A DNA stretch of 64,000 nt from a virus: positions 23,740 through 87,739 of IMG/VR virus record IMGVR_UViG_3300010399_000004, one strand, 5' to 3'. Below the pieces are notes generated by a model, which saw only the letters and a program-made list of their open reading frames with translations, was not told the DNA's origin and made no database searches. Positions 57,299 through 64,000 of this stretch are shown in pieces. Position 1 is the stretch's first letter, and each line of letters opens with the position of its first letter. A program made the position numbers and the translations under genes.

Positions 57299-60200
57299 TG
57301 AGCGTTATATATTCAACGGGTAATCTTAGGAATCCAAAGGTTGTAGTTGTCTGCGATATTCCAACGGTCAAGGCTTATGCCGCGGGCCATGCAATGTCAG
57401 TGGCCTGCATGGATAAGTTCCGGGAGGAAGCGGAGCGGAGTGGATTCGTGAAGGATGACTTTGCATTCGTTATTCCGGCCCCGCCGATGTCAGAGCACGA
57501 TGCAACTTCGGAAGCACGGACTAATGCATTCCTGGATGGCCACCGGCCGCTATTTATGGCTACGCTGAATGGGCTCCTTTCTAAAGGTCCGGCCCTGTTG
57601 ATGTATTGCGGGAAGCACGCGGGGAGGCAGGTAATGGGCAAGACAATCCAGATAACAAAAAAGCGGGGGCAGATTCATAATGAAGAAGGATTCAACATCC
57701 CCGTCCTTCCTATGTTATCGCCGGGGAATGTTCTGCGCCGTCCCGAGGTTGCAGAAACCTTTGAGACGGATTTCCGGCTGGCGGGAGCATTTAAGGAAGC
57801 GGGATGGAGTCTCCGGGGCTACAGCAACAGCAGATTGCGGGGGGAGTATAAATGGTGCCTTGATTTAGAGGAAGAGATTGATTTAGATAATCCTCCCGAA
57901 GCTATAGCTTTGGATGTTGAAACAAAGGGATTGAAGTGGTATGATCCTTCCTTCCGGGTTTTGACTATACAACTTTCCTGGGCTCACGGACAGGGAATCA
58001 TTCTGCCGATAGATATCAATTATTTCAACGATGATTCGTTGCGGGGGGTTTCTACTATCGGTATGCCAAAGATAGGCAGGAGGGACCGGGAACGAATGCT
58101 AAAACAAGTGCGCAGATTATTGGCAGATAAAAGAGTAAAGGTATGCGGCGCGAACCTCAAGTTTGATCTTCATGCATTGAAAAACCTGGATATTGAAGTT
58201 GCTTGTTGGCAGCATGATACTGTTCAATTGGCTTTCGTCTGTGACGATAACATGCAGCAGAAAGCTTTGTCCGAATGCGTTAGGCGATGGATACCCAGCA
58301 TGGCCGGATATAGTGATAATTTTGATAGGGAAATTGACAAGTCCATGATGGATAAAGTTCCTCATGACAAGATGCTCCCATACGCAGCCGGCGATACGGA
58401 CGTAGCGCGGAGGTTGACTTTGATACTTGTAAAGCTGGCAAAAGAGGACCCGCAGAATTATCGCTGCTATACAAGGATTCAGATGCCGGCCCTTCGACAA
58501 TTCTTTAGAATAGAGCGGGAGGGATTATATACCGATCAACCTGATTTGCTGACGCTTGGGAATGTAATTGGAGAACAGATAGAGGAAATCAACAATGCTC
58601 TATTGAATACCGGAAGGTTGAATGAGGATGGAACGGTTCTATATGCTCCTGTGTCAGCCAAAGTAAAAAGGAGGCAATTGGAATTGACCGAAAATAAACT
58701 TGATCCGGAGGATGCTTTGAGTTTTACGCGGGCGGATTTCATTATTGATGTTTTATTCTCCCCAAAGCGGGAAGGGGGTCGGGGGCACGTTCCGGTTGTA
58801 TTCACAGACACGACCGCGGCCCTTGATCCATCGGAACGGGTCCCTTCCACTTCTGCCAAACACCATCTTATCTATTTTGATGAAGACCCATTTGTAGGAG
58901 ACTTAACGGATTTGATCCGTCTCCGTAAGCTGCAATCTACTTATGTAGGATTGCCGGAAGGATATGAATATCGCCCGGTTAAGTTATTGAAGAATGGAAA
59001 GTTTCAGAAAGCTGCGCAGGATATTATAACGGCTAAGGAATTGAATGTAACCTATCAGGAAGCTCCGGGGGGAGAACCGGAAGCGGAGCACATGGCTTTC
59101 GATGTAAAGGAAAACGTGGCTTTCGTTCTTGATCTTCATGGAAGACCGCTATGGAGAGATTACCGCCCCCCTTCTGGATTCTGGCAGCATTTGGCCCCGG
59201 ATTCAAAGATTCACCCTGGATTCTATCTGGACAGAACTGTCACTGGAAGATCCGCTAGTAAAGATCCTAACGGACAGAACATACCAAAGCGCGGTAGGAC
59301 TCCTAGACTTAAAATCTTGGTATCATCATATAGGAAAATATTCAAAGCAAGGCCGGGGTGGATATTGCTGGAAGTGGATTTAAGTCAGGCGGAGCTTAGA
59401 CTAGTTGCATGGATGGCCAGAGAAAGAACTATGCTCAAGGTTTATAAGGATGGGGGGGATATTCATGCTACAACTGCTGCCAATGCATTAAAGATTACTA
59501 TGGCACAGTTCAATGCCTTATCTAAGGATGATCGCTTTATGTATCGCTATCACTCTAAGGCTAGGAACTTTGGTCTATGCATAGCTGAGGGGCAGAGTGT
59601 TCTTACTCAAGTAGGAGAAATACCTATTGAAAAAGTTAAGGATTGGCATTTATTATGGGATGGACAAGAATGGATCAAACACGAAGGAGTCATATTCAAA
59701 GGTTATAAGAAGGTCATTACCTGGGACGGAGTTACTGCTACCCCAGACCATAAAGTCTGGGCAGAGGAAGGGAGGATGCTTTCCCTGCGGGAAGCTTCAT
59801 CCGAAGTATGTCCCCTTGCAAGAACGGCGACGGCAGATGGCATCCCTGTCCGTTGGAACGCTGACTTTAAGACTGAGAACTTTGAAAAGGGAAGGAAGCT
59901 ATTGGGTAATAAATGGAAAATGCAAAGCTTGTGGAAACGTATGGGTGTTGTCTTGCAACAATCTATATTCAGGAAAAACAAAAAATTGTCGTTGTCAGAG
60001 GCACAGGAAATATCCACAGGACGGGAGAGCGGAAACTCTCGGGCAAAGATACGATTCTATGATTCAGCGTTGCAGACGGGATACGCACGTATCGTCTCAC
60101 AATTACAAAGGGAGAGGGATAAAAGTATTGTTCGAGAGCAGAGAGGATTTCATATGGTGGGCATTAAAGAAGTTCCCGGAGACAGATTTCAAGGGGTTGG

Positions 60201-60963
60201 ACTTCGACAGGGAGAACAACGATGGTCATTATTCCAAGGAGAATCTCAGGCTAGTTACTCGGAAGGAAAATCTAGCGAATACACGACCAAGGAAGAAGCG
60301 GGAGCGGTGCGCGTTTACGATATAATTAACGCTGGCCCCAGAAGGCGATTTACATGTCAGGGTAGGTTAGTATCCAATTGTTACGGAATGTGGTGGAAAT
60401 CCTATCGCACATATGCAAGGACTGACTACGGTATTCATATATCAGAATCTCAGGCTAAACAAGAATGGGATGATTTCTTTGAGCTTTACAGCGATCTTCC
60501 CCGGTGGCACACAAAGATGAAAAACATTGCTAAACAGCATGGATTTGTGCGGGCATTGCACGGGGCTTTGCGCCGCCTTCCCGCGATTAATTCTAACGAT
60601 GAAAAGGTGCAGAGGGATGCGGAACGTATGGCAATCAACAGCCCCATCCAGCGCTTTGCTTCGGACCTTGGATTGATGGGAATGAGCATATTTGCAGAGC
60701 ACTGCCCCTGGGAGATTATGCACCCGCTGGGATTCATTCACGACGCCACGGTAATCGAAGCGCGGGAGGAGTATGCAGACGAAGCGATGGGGGCGATGAA
60801 ATGGATTTTGGAAAACCTCCCCCTTCTGGAGTGGTTTGACCTTGACCCCCCGCTTCCGATTCTGGCGGATGTATCCTGTGGCCCATCCCTCGGGGAGTTG
60901 GAGGAACGTCCTGATATTCAGGCAGTTCGGCCGGAGTGGCTGCCGGAAAATTGGAAGGTTTGA
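57298..60963 (+). CDS. polA: DNA polymerase I with UDG-like domain, interrupted by an intein
   Basis: 1221 aa precursor, 954 aa after splicing. Residues 1-190 resemble family IV/V uracil-DNA glycosylases (MYCGKHAGRQVMGKTIQITKKRG, LPMLSPGNVLRRPE). The 3'-5' exonuclease begins IALDVETKGLKWYD. The A-family polymerase follows: LLEVDLSQAELR (motif A), RARNFGL-C-YGMWW with the intein in motif B, and FIHDATVIEA (motif C, HD). Replicates the phage genome. TGA stop lies in palindrome copy 30. Confidence 0.9.
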   Translation: MSVIYSTGNLRNPKVVVVCDIPTVKAYAAGHAMSVACMDKFREEAERSGFVKDDFAFVIPAPPMSEHDATSEARTNAFLDGHRPLFMATLNGLLSKGPALLMYCGKHAGRQVMGKTIQITKKRGQIHNEEGFNIPVLPMLSPGNVLRRPEVAETFETDFRLAGAFKEAGWSLRGYSNSRLRGEYKWCLDLEEEIDLDNPPEAIALDVETKGLKWYDPSFRVLTIQLSWAHGQGIILPIDINYFNDDSLRGVSTIGMPKIGRRDRERMLKQVRRLLADKRVKVCGANLKFDLHALKNLDIEVACWQHDTVQLAFVCDDNMQQKALSECVRRWIPSMAGYSDNFDREIDKSMMDKVPHDKMLPYAAGDTDVARRLTLILVKLAKEDPQNYRCYTRIQMPALRQFFRIEREGLYTDQPDLLTLGNVIGEQIEEINNALLNTGRLNEDGTVLYAPVSAKVKRRQLELTENKLDPEDALSFTRADFIIDVLFSPKREGGRGHVPVVFTDTTAALDPSERVPSTSAKHHLIYFDEDPFVGDLTDLIRLRKLQSTYVGLPEGYEYRPVKLLKNGKFQKAAQDIITAKELNVTYQEAPGGEPEAEHMAFDVKENVAFVLDLHGRPLWRDYRPPSGFWQHLAPDSKIHPGFYLDRTVTGRSASKDPNGQNIPKRGRTPRLKILVSSYRKIFKARPGWILLEVDLSQAELRLVAWMARERTMLKVYKDGGDIHATTAANALKITMAQFNALSKDDRFMYRYHSKARNFGLCIAEGQSVLTQVGEIPIEKVKDWHLLWDGQEWIKHEGVIFKGYKKVITWDGVTATPDHKVWAEEGRMLSLREASSEVCPLARTATADGIPVRWNADFKTENFEKGRKLLGNKWKMQSLWKRMGVVLQQSIFRKNKKLSLSEAQEISTGRESGNSRAKIRFYDSALQTGYARIVSQLQRERDKSIVREQRGFHMVGIKEVPGDRFQGVGLRQGEQRWSLFQGESQASYSEGKSSEYTTKEEAGAVRVYDIINAGPRRRFTCQGRLVSNCYGMWWKSYRTYARTDYGIHISESQAKQEWDDFFELYSDLPRWHTKMKNIAKQHGFVRALHGALRRLPAINSNDEKVQRDAERMAINSPIQRFASDLGLMGMSIFAEHCPWEIMHPLGFIHDATVIEAREEYADEAMGAMKWILENLPLLEWFDLDPPLPILADVSCGPSLGELEERPDIQAVRPEWLPENWKV
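59578..60378 (+). mobile_element. PolA intein with an out-of-frame endonuclease
   Basis: 267 residues in the polymerase frame. Block A CIAEGQSVLTQVGEIPIEKV, block B GVTATPDHKVW, then a featureless middle, block F VRVYDIINAGPRRRFTCQ and end LVSN before +1 Cys. The penultimate His of block G is replaced by Ser. Interrupts motif B of the active site. The central 490 nt encode an HNH protein in the +1 frame. Confidence 0.85.
59837..60325 (+). CDS. HNH homing endonuclease nested in +1 frame of the intein, 162 aa
   Basis: Begins MASLSVGTLT. Zinc ribbon GKCKACGNVW and CRCQ, TLGQRYDSMIQRC, NYKGRGIKV and DFDRENNDGHYSKENLRLV, then TRKENLANTRPRKK: the full order of the HNH/AP2-type free-standing homing endonucleases. 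The frame is +1 to polA and shares no codons with it. Open ORF extends upstream to 59627; ATG 59837 is the likely start. Dual coding is maintained since the polA frame stays open. Confidence 0.8.
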   Translation: MASLSVGTLTLRLRTLKREGSYWVINGKCKACGNVWVLSCNNLYSGKTKNCRCQRHRKYPQDGRAETLGQRYDSMIQRCRRDTHVSSHNYKGRGIKVLFESREDFIWWALKKFPETDFKGLDFDRENNDGHYSKENLRLVTRKENLANTRPRKKRERCAFTI

Positions 60964-60975
60964 AAAGATTTCAAA
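60959..60975 (+). repeat. Palindrome copy 30 (one change)
   Basis: TTTGAAAAGATTTCAAA; contains the polA TGA (60961-60963) and ends 7 nt before the next -35. Confidence 0.85.
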
Positions 60976-60982
60976 ATTTCAC

Positions 60983-61010
60983 TTTACAAAGTATCCCTTT
61001 CGAGTATTCT
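60983..61010 (+). promoter_or_regulatory. Sigma70-like promoter
   Basis: TTTACA 60983-60988, 16-bp spacer ending CTTTCGAG, TATTCT 61005-61010, then CGTAATCCAAA. Confidence 0.75.
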
Positions 61011-61031
61011 TGATCCGTAATCCAAATTCAA

Positions 61032-61190
61032 ATGAACACTTCAAAGATTTACAAATTCTGCCGCCACATCGGACCGGGGGGCGTGACTTGCCCTTGCTGC
61101 GCCCTCGGACCCCTCAAGAAGACTAAGACGGCGCTGAATCGCGCTTTCCGCCGCAAGACTCGCCAAGAGCTTCGGGGAGATGATTCCTAA
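61032..61190 (+). CDS. Small basic CPCC protein, 52 aa
   Basis: MNTSKIYKFCRHIG then TCPCCALG and a Lys/Arg-rich helix (LNRAFRRKTRQEL). Four cysteines and one His could hold one zinc ion. Looks like a nucleic-acid binder. Too short to place in a family. Confidence 0.5.
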   Translation: MNTSKIYKFCRHIGPGGVTCPCCALGPLKKTKTALNRAFRRKTRQELRGDDS

Positions 61191-61237
61191 TCGCCCATTT
61201 GGGCACAACAAAAACACAAACAGAAAATCAAAATACC

Positions 61238-61675
61238 ATGAGCACTGCTACAACCAAGCCAGCCCGCCGGGCCATCAATACAGACTCCAAACTCAACGTC
61301 CCGGAGGACGTTCTCAATGACGCACGGGAATTTTATCTGGCCAACAAATTGGCCAACGAAGCCTCCCGGAAAGCGGAAGCTGCTCGTGCCCGTCTTTTCA
61401 AAGGCATGAGGGATGCCGGGGTTACATCCTTCGACGTTGGGGCCAATACCGATTCCGGGGCCATCATTCTCCAGGCGGTTATCAAGCCGGGCCGGAGCAC
61501 GACGGTGATTGATGTGGTAAAGCTCCGTAAGGAGTTGAAGGATGACGCCGCATTCCTAAAGGTTGTGTCCGCGACTAAGACTTCCGTGGAAACTCATTGC
61601 GGAACGGCGATGGTTGATTTGTGCGGGTCTGTGGTGCCGGGGGATGAAGCGGTTTACGTCAATCCCAAAAAGTGA
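61238..61675 (+). CDS. Hypothetical helical protein, 145 aa
   Basis: ATG 61238 chosen. Residues 20-60 form a coiled coil (EFYLANKLANEASRKAEAARARLF), then alpha/beta sequence. GC-rich codons. Followed by a palindrome and a terminator, closing the transcription unit. Unknown. Confidence 0.5.
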   Translation: MSTATTKPARRAINTDSKLNVPEDVLNDAREFYLANKLANEASRKAEAARARLFKGMRDAGVTSFDVGANTDSGAIILQAVIKPGRSTTVIDVVKLRKELKDDAAFLKVVSATKTSVETHCGTAMVDLCGSVVPGDEAVYVNPKK

Positions 61676-61692
61676 TTTGAAGACTTTTCAAA
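61676..61692 (+). repeat. Palindrome copy 31 (one change)
   Basis: TTTGAAGACTTTTCAAA, directly between the stop and the terminator. Confidence 0.85.
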
Positions 61693-61694
61693 AC

Positions 61695-61730
61695 GGGGCG
61701 GAGTCTCAACAAGGCTCCGCCCCTTCTTTT
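61695..61730 (+). terminator. Intrinsic terminator
   Basis: GGGGCGGAG (61695-61703) with CTCCGCCCC (61715-61723) and a T-rich tail. Confidence 0.9.
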
Positions 61731-61818
61731 CCAATAGCGGGGCTGGAAGATTTCACGAAACGCAGAGAAACACACCCATGAATACCCCCTAACACACCAC
61801 ACCCCACATCCCTTCTTT

Positions 61819-61962
61819 ATGAGCTTTGACATTTATGACATTAACTCGCATACTTCCGCTACTAAGAGGAAGGAACGGTTGCGCAGGGGCCGGAATATCC
61901 TTTTAGCTTTGGCTGTAATGTGGGGCCTGGTCTTCTTAATTGCTTGGCTGATTTTTCGATGA
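61819..61962 (+). CDS. Small membrane protein, 47 aa
   Basis: Polar, basic N-terminus (TKRKERLRRGRN) then one membrane helix LLALAVMWGLVFLIAWLIF. Overlaps the next gene by ATGA. Unknown. Confidence 0.5.
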   Translation: MSFDIYDINSHTSATKRKERLRRGRNILLALAVMWGLVFLIAWLIFR

Positions 61963-62489
61963 GCGCATGTCTTAAACCATGTAAGAGTTGCCCCTGGCGC
62001 AGAGATAGCCGGGCCGGGGCAATCGCGGGGCCGGAAGGACCTGGGCTTACTCCGTTGGAAGGAGATACGTGGACAGGAATGGTAGCTCAGGCCCACGCCG
62101 CCTTTTGGCTCCCATGTCACTCCCGCATGGACCCCGATAAGGGCAAAGATCAGGACCCTGAAAAAGTAACCCCTTGTGTGGGGGCGGGGATTTACCGCAC
62201 GCATATAAACAGGGACCCGCGGCTGGCCAACGATAAATGCCCTCATTATCCGGCCAATAAGGAATTGGTATTCTCGGACCCTGTTGAATTTCTGATGCAC
62301 CATGCAGGTATGATAAAGGAGTGTGCGCAGAAAGAAACCAGTCCAATGAGGATGAGGCTATATATCGAAGCCGAGTTTCGCCGGGCTCAGGGAAAATTGA
62401 TAGCCGTGGACAGGGTTACTGGTAAGGTTTTGGAACTTGGCAGGGATATGAGTGAGGAGCTTTTGAAATCTTTTCAAAATGGCCAGTAA
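61959..62489 (+). CDS. DUF6283 protein, 176 aa
   Basis: CLKPCKSCPWRRDSRAG at the N-terminus, then LPCHSRMDP, VTPCVGAG and DKCPHYP: the ordered Cys pairs of DUF6283. Relative of the gene at 3282. Palindrome copy 32 encodes LLKSFQN at the end. Probably zinc-binding. Confidence 0.75.
   Translation: MSACLKPCKSCPWRRDSRAGAIAGPEGPGLTPLEGDTWTGMVAQAHAAFWLPCHSRMDPDKGKDQDPEKVTPCVGAGIYRTHINRDPRLANDKCPHYPANKELVFSDPVEFLMHHAGMIKECAQKETSPMRMRLYIEAEFRRAQGKLIAVDRVTGKVLELGRDMSEELLKSFQNGQ
62462..62478 (+). repeat. Palindrome copy 32 (one change)
   Basis: TTTGAAATCTTTTCAAA; ends at the base before the next ATG (62479). Confidence 0.85.
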
Positions 62490-62793
62490 ATCACAGCGCA
62501 GGGCAAGATGCAGGGAGCGGCGGAAACGTTACTTTAAAAGGGGACATGTTCCGAATGGATGGGGCAGGAGAATACAGATTGCTCGTAATAGGGATTGGTT
62601 TTATGAGCGTAAGGAATCTCTTGAAGGGAGGCATTGGCCGATGGTCGCCCGCCTTCACCGGAGACATACGCAGTGCATCAATCATATTTTGCGTTTGAGC
62701 ATATTAGAGGAACGTATGCGGTGTCGAAAAGATGGAAGTTCTGAGAGATGGCTTGATTATTGGAATTGGAAACTACAGCATAAAAATGACTGA
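62479..62793 (+). CDS. Very basic hypothetical protein, 104 aa
   Basis: N-terminus SKSQRRARCRERRKRYFKRG and Arg/His/Trp-rich throughout, so likely nucleic-acid binding. Overlaps the upstream gene by 11 nt. No family recognised. Confidence 0.5.
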   Translation: MASKSQRRARCRERRKRYFKRGHVPNGWGRRIQIARNRDWFYERKESLEGRHWPMVARLHRRHTQCINHILRLSILEERMRCRKDGSSERWLDYWNWKLQHKND

Positions 62794-62798
62794 CTAAC

Positions 62799-63023
62799 AT
62801 GAGTATTCCTAGATTCAAACCGATGGCGGAAATAATTGACGAGTTACAACCATCTGATACGGTTCTTGCGGCTTGGTTATGGATGAGCAGAAATACAATA
62901 GTCAATCCGGAAGGAGCTAGAGATTGCGCAAAGACGATATGTCCTAATATGGAGACTGAGGAGGATATCCGCGCTTTGATGGCAACGGAGTCGAAGATAA
63001 GGGAGATTGATTCCGATGAATGA
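62799..63023 (+). CDS. Small acidic protein, 74 aa
   Basis: Begins MSIPRFKPMAEIIDEL. Acidic; overlaps the primase gene by 8 nt. Unknown. Confidence 0.5.
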   Translation: MSIPRFKPMAEIIDELQPSDTVLAAWLWMSRNTIVNPEGARDCAKTICPNMETEEDIRALMATESKIREIDSDE

Positions 63024-64000
63024 ACCCAATCTTAGAGAGATACTTACTGAATTGGGGGTTGAAATGATTGCTACAAATAGCAGCGGGTGGATAGTTTGCC
63101 GCTGCCCTCTAGCTTCACTAGGATTTCACGCAAAAAATTACGACAGGGAACCCTCTTTCTTTGTTCATATAAACAATAAAGGCCCCAGCGGGTATAACTG
63201 TTATGCTTGCAAGTCTAAGGGTAATATACCCTCTTTGATCCAAAAGGTTCTGCATTTCTCCGGCCTACCGATGGGAAACCTTGCCCATAGGGCAAGGATG
63301 AAAGAGATAGCTGTGGATTTTGGGGAGTTTGGGAAATGGGATGAATCCGAGGAACCCCCCGAGCCTTTGAACGAATCTCAGTTTGAAGGCGTATATCCCC
63401 CCGCATGGGAACAGCCTCCTGCCCGCGAATACCTGGAAGGCCGGGAAGTAACGGAAGAAGCAGCGGAGACAATGGGCTTGCTTTATGATCCGGAGGGGAT
63501 GCGGGTTATGTTTCCTATCCGAGATTACCAGCATAGGTTATTTGGGTTTTCCGGCCGCTCTATTTTACCAGATGACGAAAGGAGAATGGCCAAGGTAAAG
63601 GATTATGCGGGGCTGAAAAAAACCTGGCATTTGCTTGGGGAGAATCTTATAGCGGAATCAGACAAAGCAATAGAATCCGCTGCGCAGTATTCCGGCAAAG
63701 CAACAAAGCCCCGCCCCCTTCTTGTAGTCGAAGGATTATTTGCTTATGCACGGATGATTTCCATTGGAGCATTGGACTGGATTACCCCTGTTGCTACTTT
63801 AGGAAGTTTTCTTTCTGTTCATCAGAAAGATGCTCTCGCTTCTTTTAATCGTCCTGTCTATTTTCTTTATGATGATGATCTGGCGGGGGACATAGGGCTT
63901 TATGGAAAGTTAAATAAGGCTACGAGGGAGCATGAAGGCGGGGGGGCTATAGATCAGCTAAAGAAACATGTCCCCGTTTACGTTTGCAGTTATCCGGAAG
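63016..64000 (+). CDS. DnaG-like primase, cut by the right edge
   Basis: 328 codons seen, frame open to the end. The N-terminal zinc ribbon reads CRCPLASLGFHAK...NCYACKSKG, a CHC2-type variant. A linker follows, then RVMFPIRDYQHRLFGFSGRS and the TOPRIM fold with LLVVEGLFAYARM (catalytic Glu) and YFLYDDDLAG (acidic triad). Would make RNA primers for PolA at the fork next to DnaB. The 3' end lies outside the window. Confidence 0.8.
   Translation, partial: MNEPNLREILTELGVEMIATNSSGWIVCRCPLASLGFHAKNYDREPSFFVHINNKGPSGYNCYACKSKGNIPSLIQKVLHFSGLPMGNLAHRARMKEIAVDFGEFGKWDESEEPPEPLNESQFEGVYPPAWEQPPAREYLEGREVTEEAAETMGLLYDPEGMRVMFPIRDYQHRLFGFSGRSILPDDERRMAKVKDYAGLKKTWHLLGENLIAESDKAIESAAQYSGKATKPRPLLVVEGLFAYARMISIGALDWITPVATLGSFLSVHQKDALASFNRPVYFLYDDDLAGDIGLYGKLNKATREHEGGGAIDQLKKHVPVYVCSYPE

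Noticed and set aside
59627-60325. Sequencing frameshifts as the simple cause of the out-of-frame HNH gene
   Set aside because: Two compensating indels would be needed and the polA frame would have to be stop-free over about 160 codons by chance. Not excluded; reads should be checked.
553-62478. CRISPR array or transposon ends as explanation of the palindromes
   Set aside because: Spacing is irregular over 62 kb, no unique spacers of constant length, and no transposase gene in the window.

Overview
The window is a contiguous 64 kb piece of a large tailed-phage genome. It carries a terminase pair, HK97-type portal, prohead protease and capsid, head-tail connectors, a tape measure and tail genes. 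Replication genes follow: initiator-like protein, loader, DnaB-like helicase, PolA polymerase and a DnaG-like primase cut by the right edge. Almost all genes point right and many overlap by ATGA. A lipoprotein spanin implies a diderm (Gram-negative) host. Many starts lack a clear Shine-Dalgarno and several sigma70-like promoters place the ATG only 7-13 nt after the -10. The host cannot be named from sequence alone.

Layout. 1-7.9 kb: small accessory genes (SAM-binding fold, HAD phosphatase, zinc-finger and DUF4031-like proteins). 7.9-11 kb: terS and terL, the latter with an intein. 11-17 kb: a ParB-like gene, two DpdA-like transglycosylases in tandem, then queC, a DUF6884-like gene, queD, queE and folE. 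These make preQ0 from GTP and exchange it into DNA, so the phage genome should carry 7-deazaguanine. 17-35 kb: head and tail genes. 35-41 kb: spanin, a GC-rich secreted fibre/metalloprotease pair that looks imported, and holin candidates. 41-45 kb: a Ycf46-like AAA ATPase with an intein, then DUF1257 (Ycf35) and DUF2997 proteins.

45.1-46.75 kb has no credible protein gene and is packed with structured RNA: tRNAs and tRNA-like elements, a cobalamin-riboswitch-like element, branched terminators, and an RNA that reproduces the 23S rRNA GTPase-associated centre with a ~165-nt domain inserted at its three-way junction. That RNA is the most striking object in the window.

46.75-64 kb: GroES, a secreted protein with its own promoter and terminator, a DUF4942 methyltransferase, a divergent control region, and the replication genes. 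The PolA intein contains an HNH endonuclease encoded out of frame with the polymerase.

Across the whole window a 17-bp palindrome, TTTGAAAA(C/G)TTTTCAAA, occurs 23 times perfectly and 8 times with one change. It sits mostly at gene junctions, just upstream of promoters, or over a -35 box, and often supplies the TGA stop of the upstream gene. It is probably the binding site of a phage-wide regulator.
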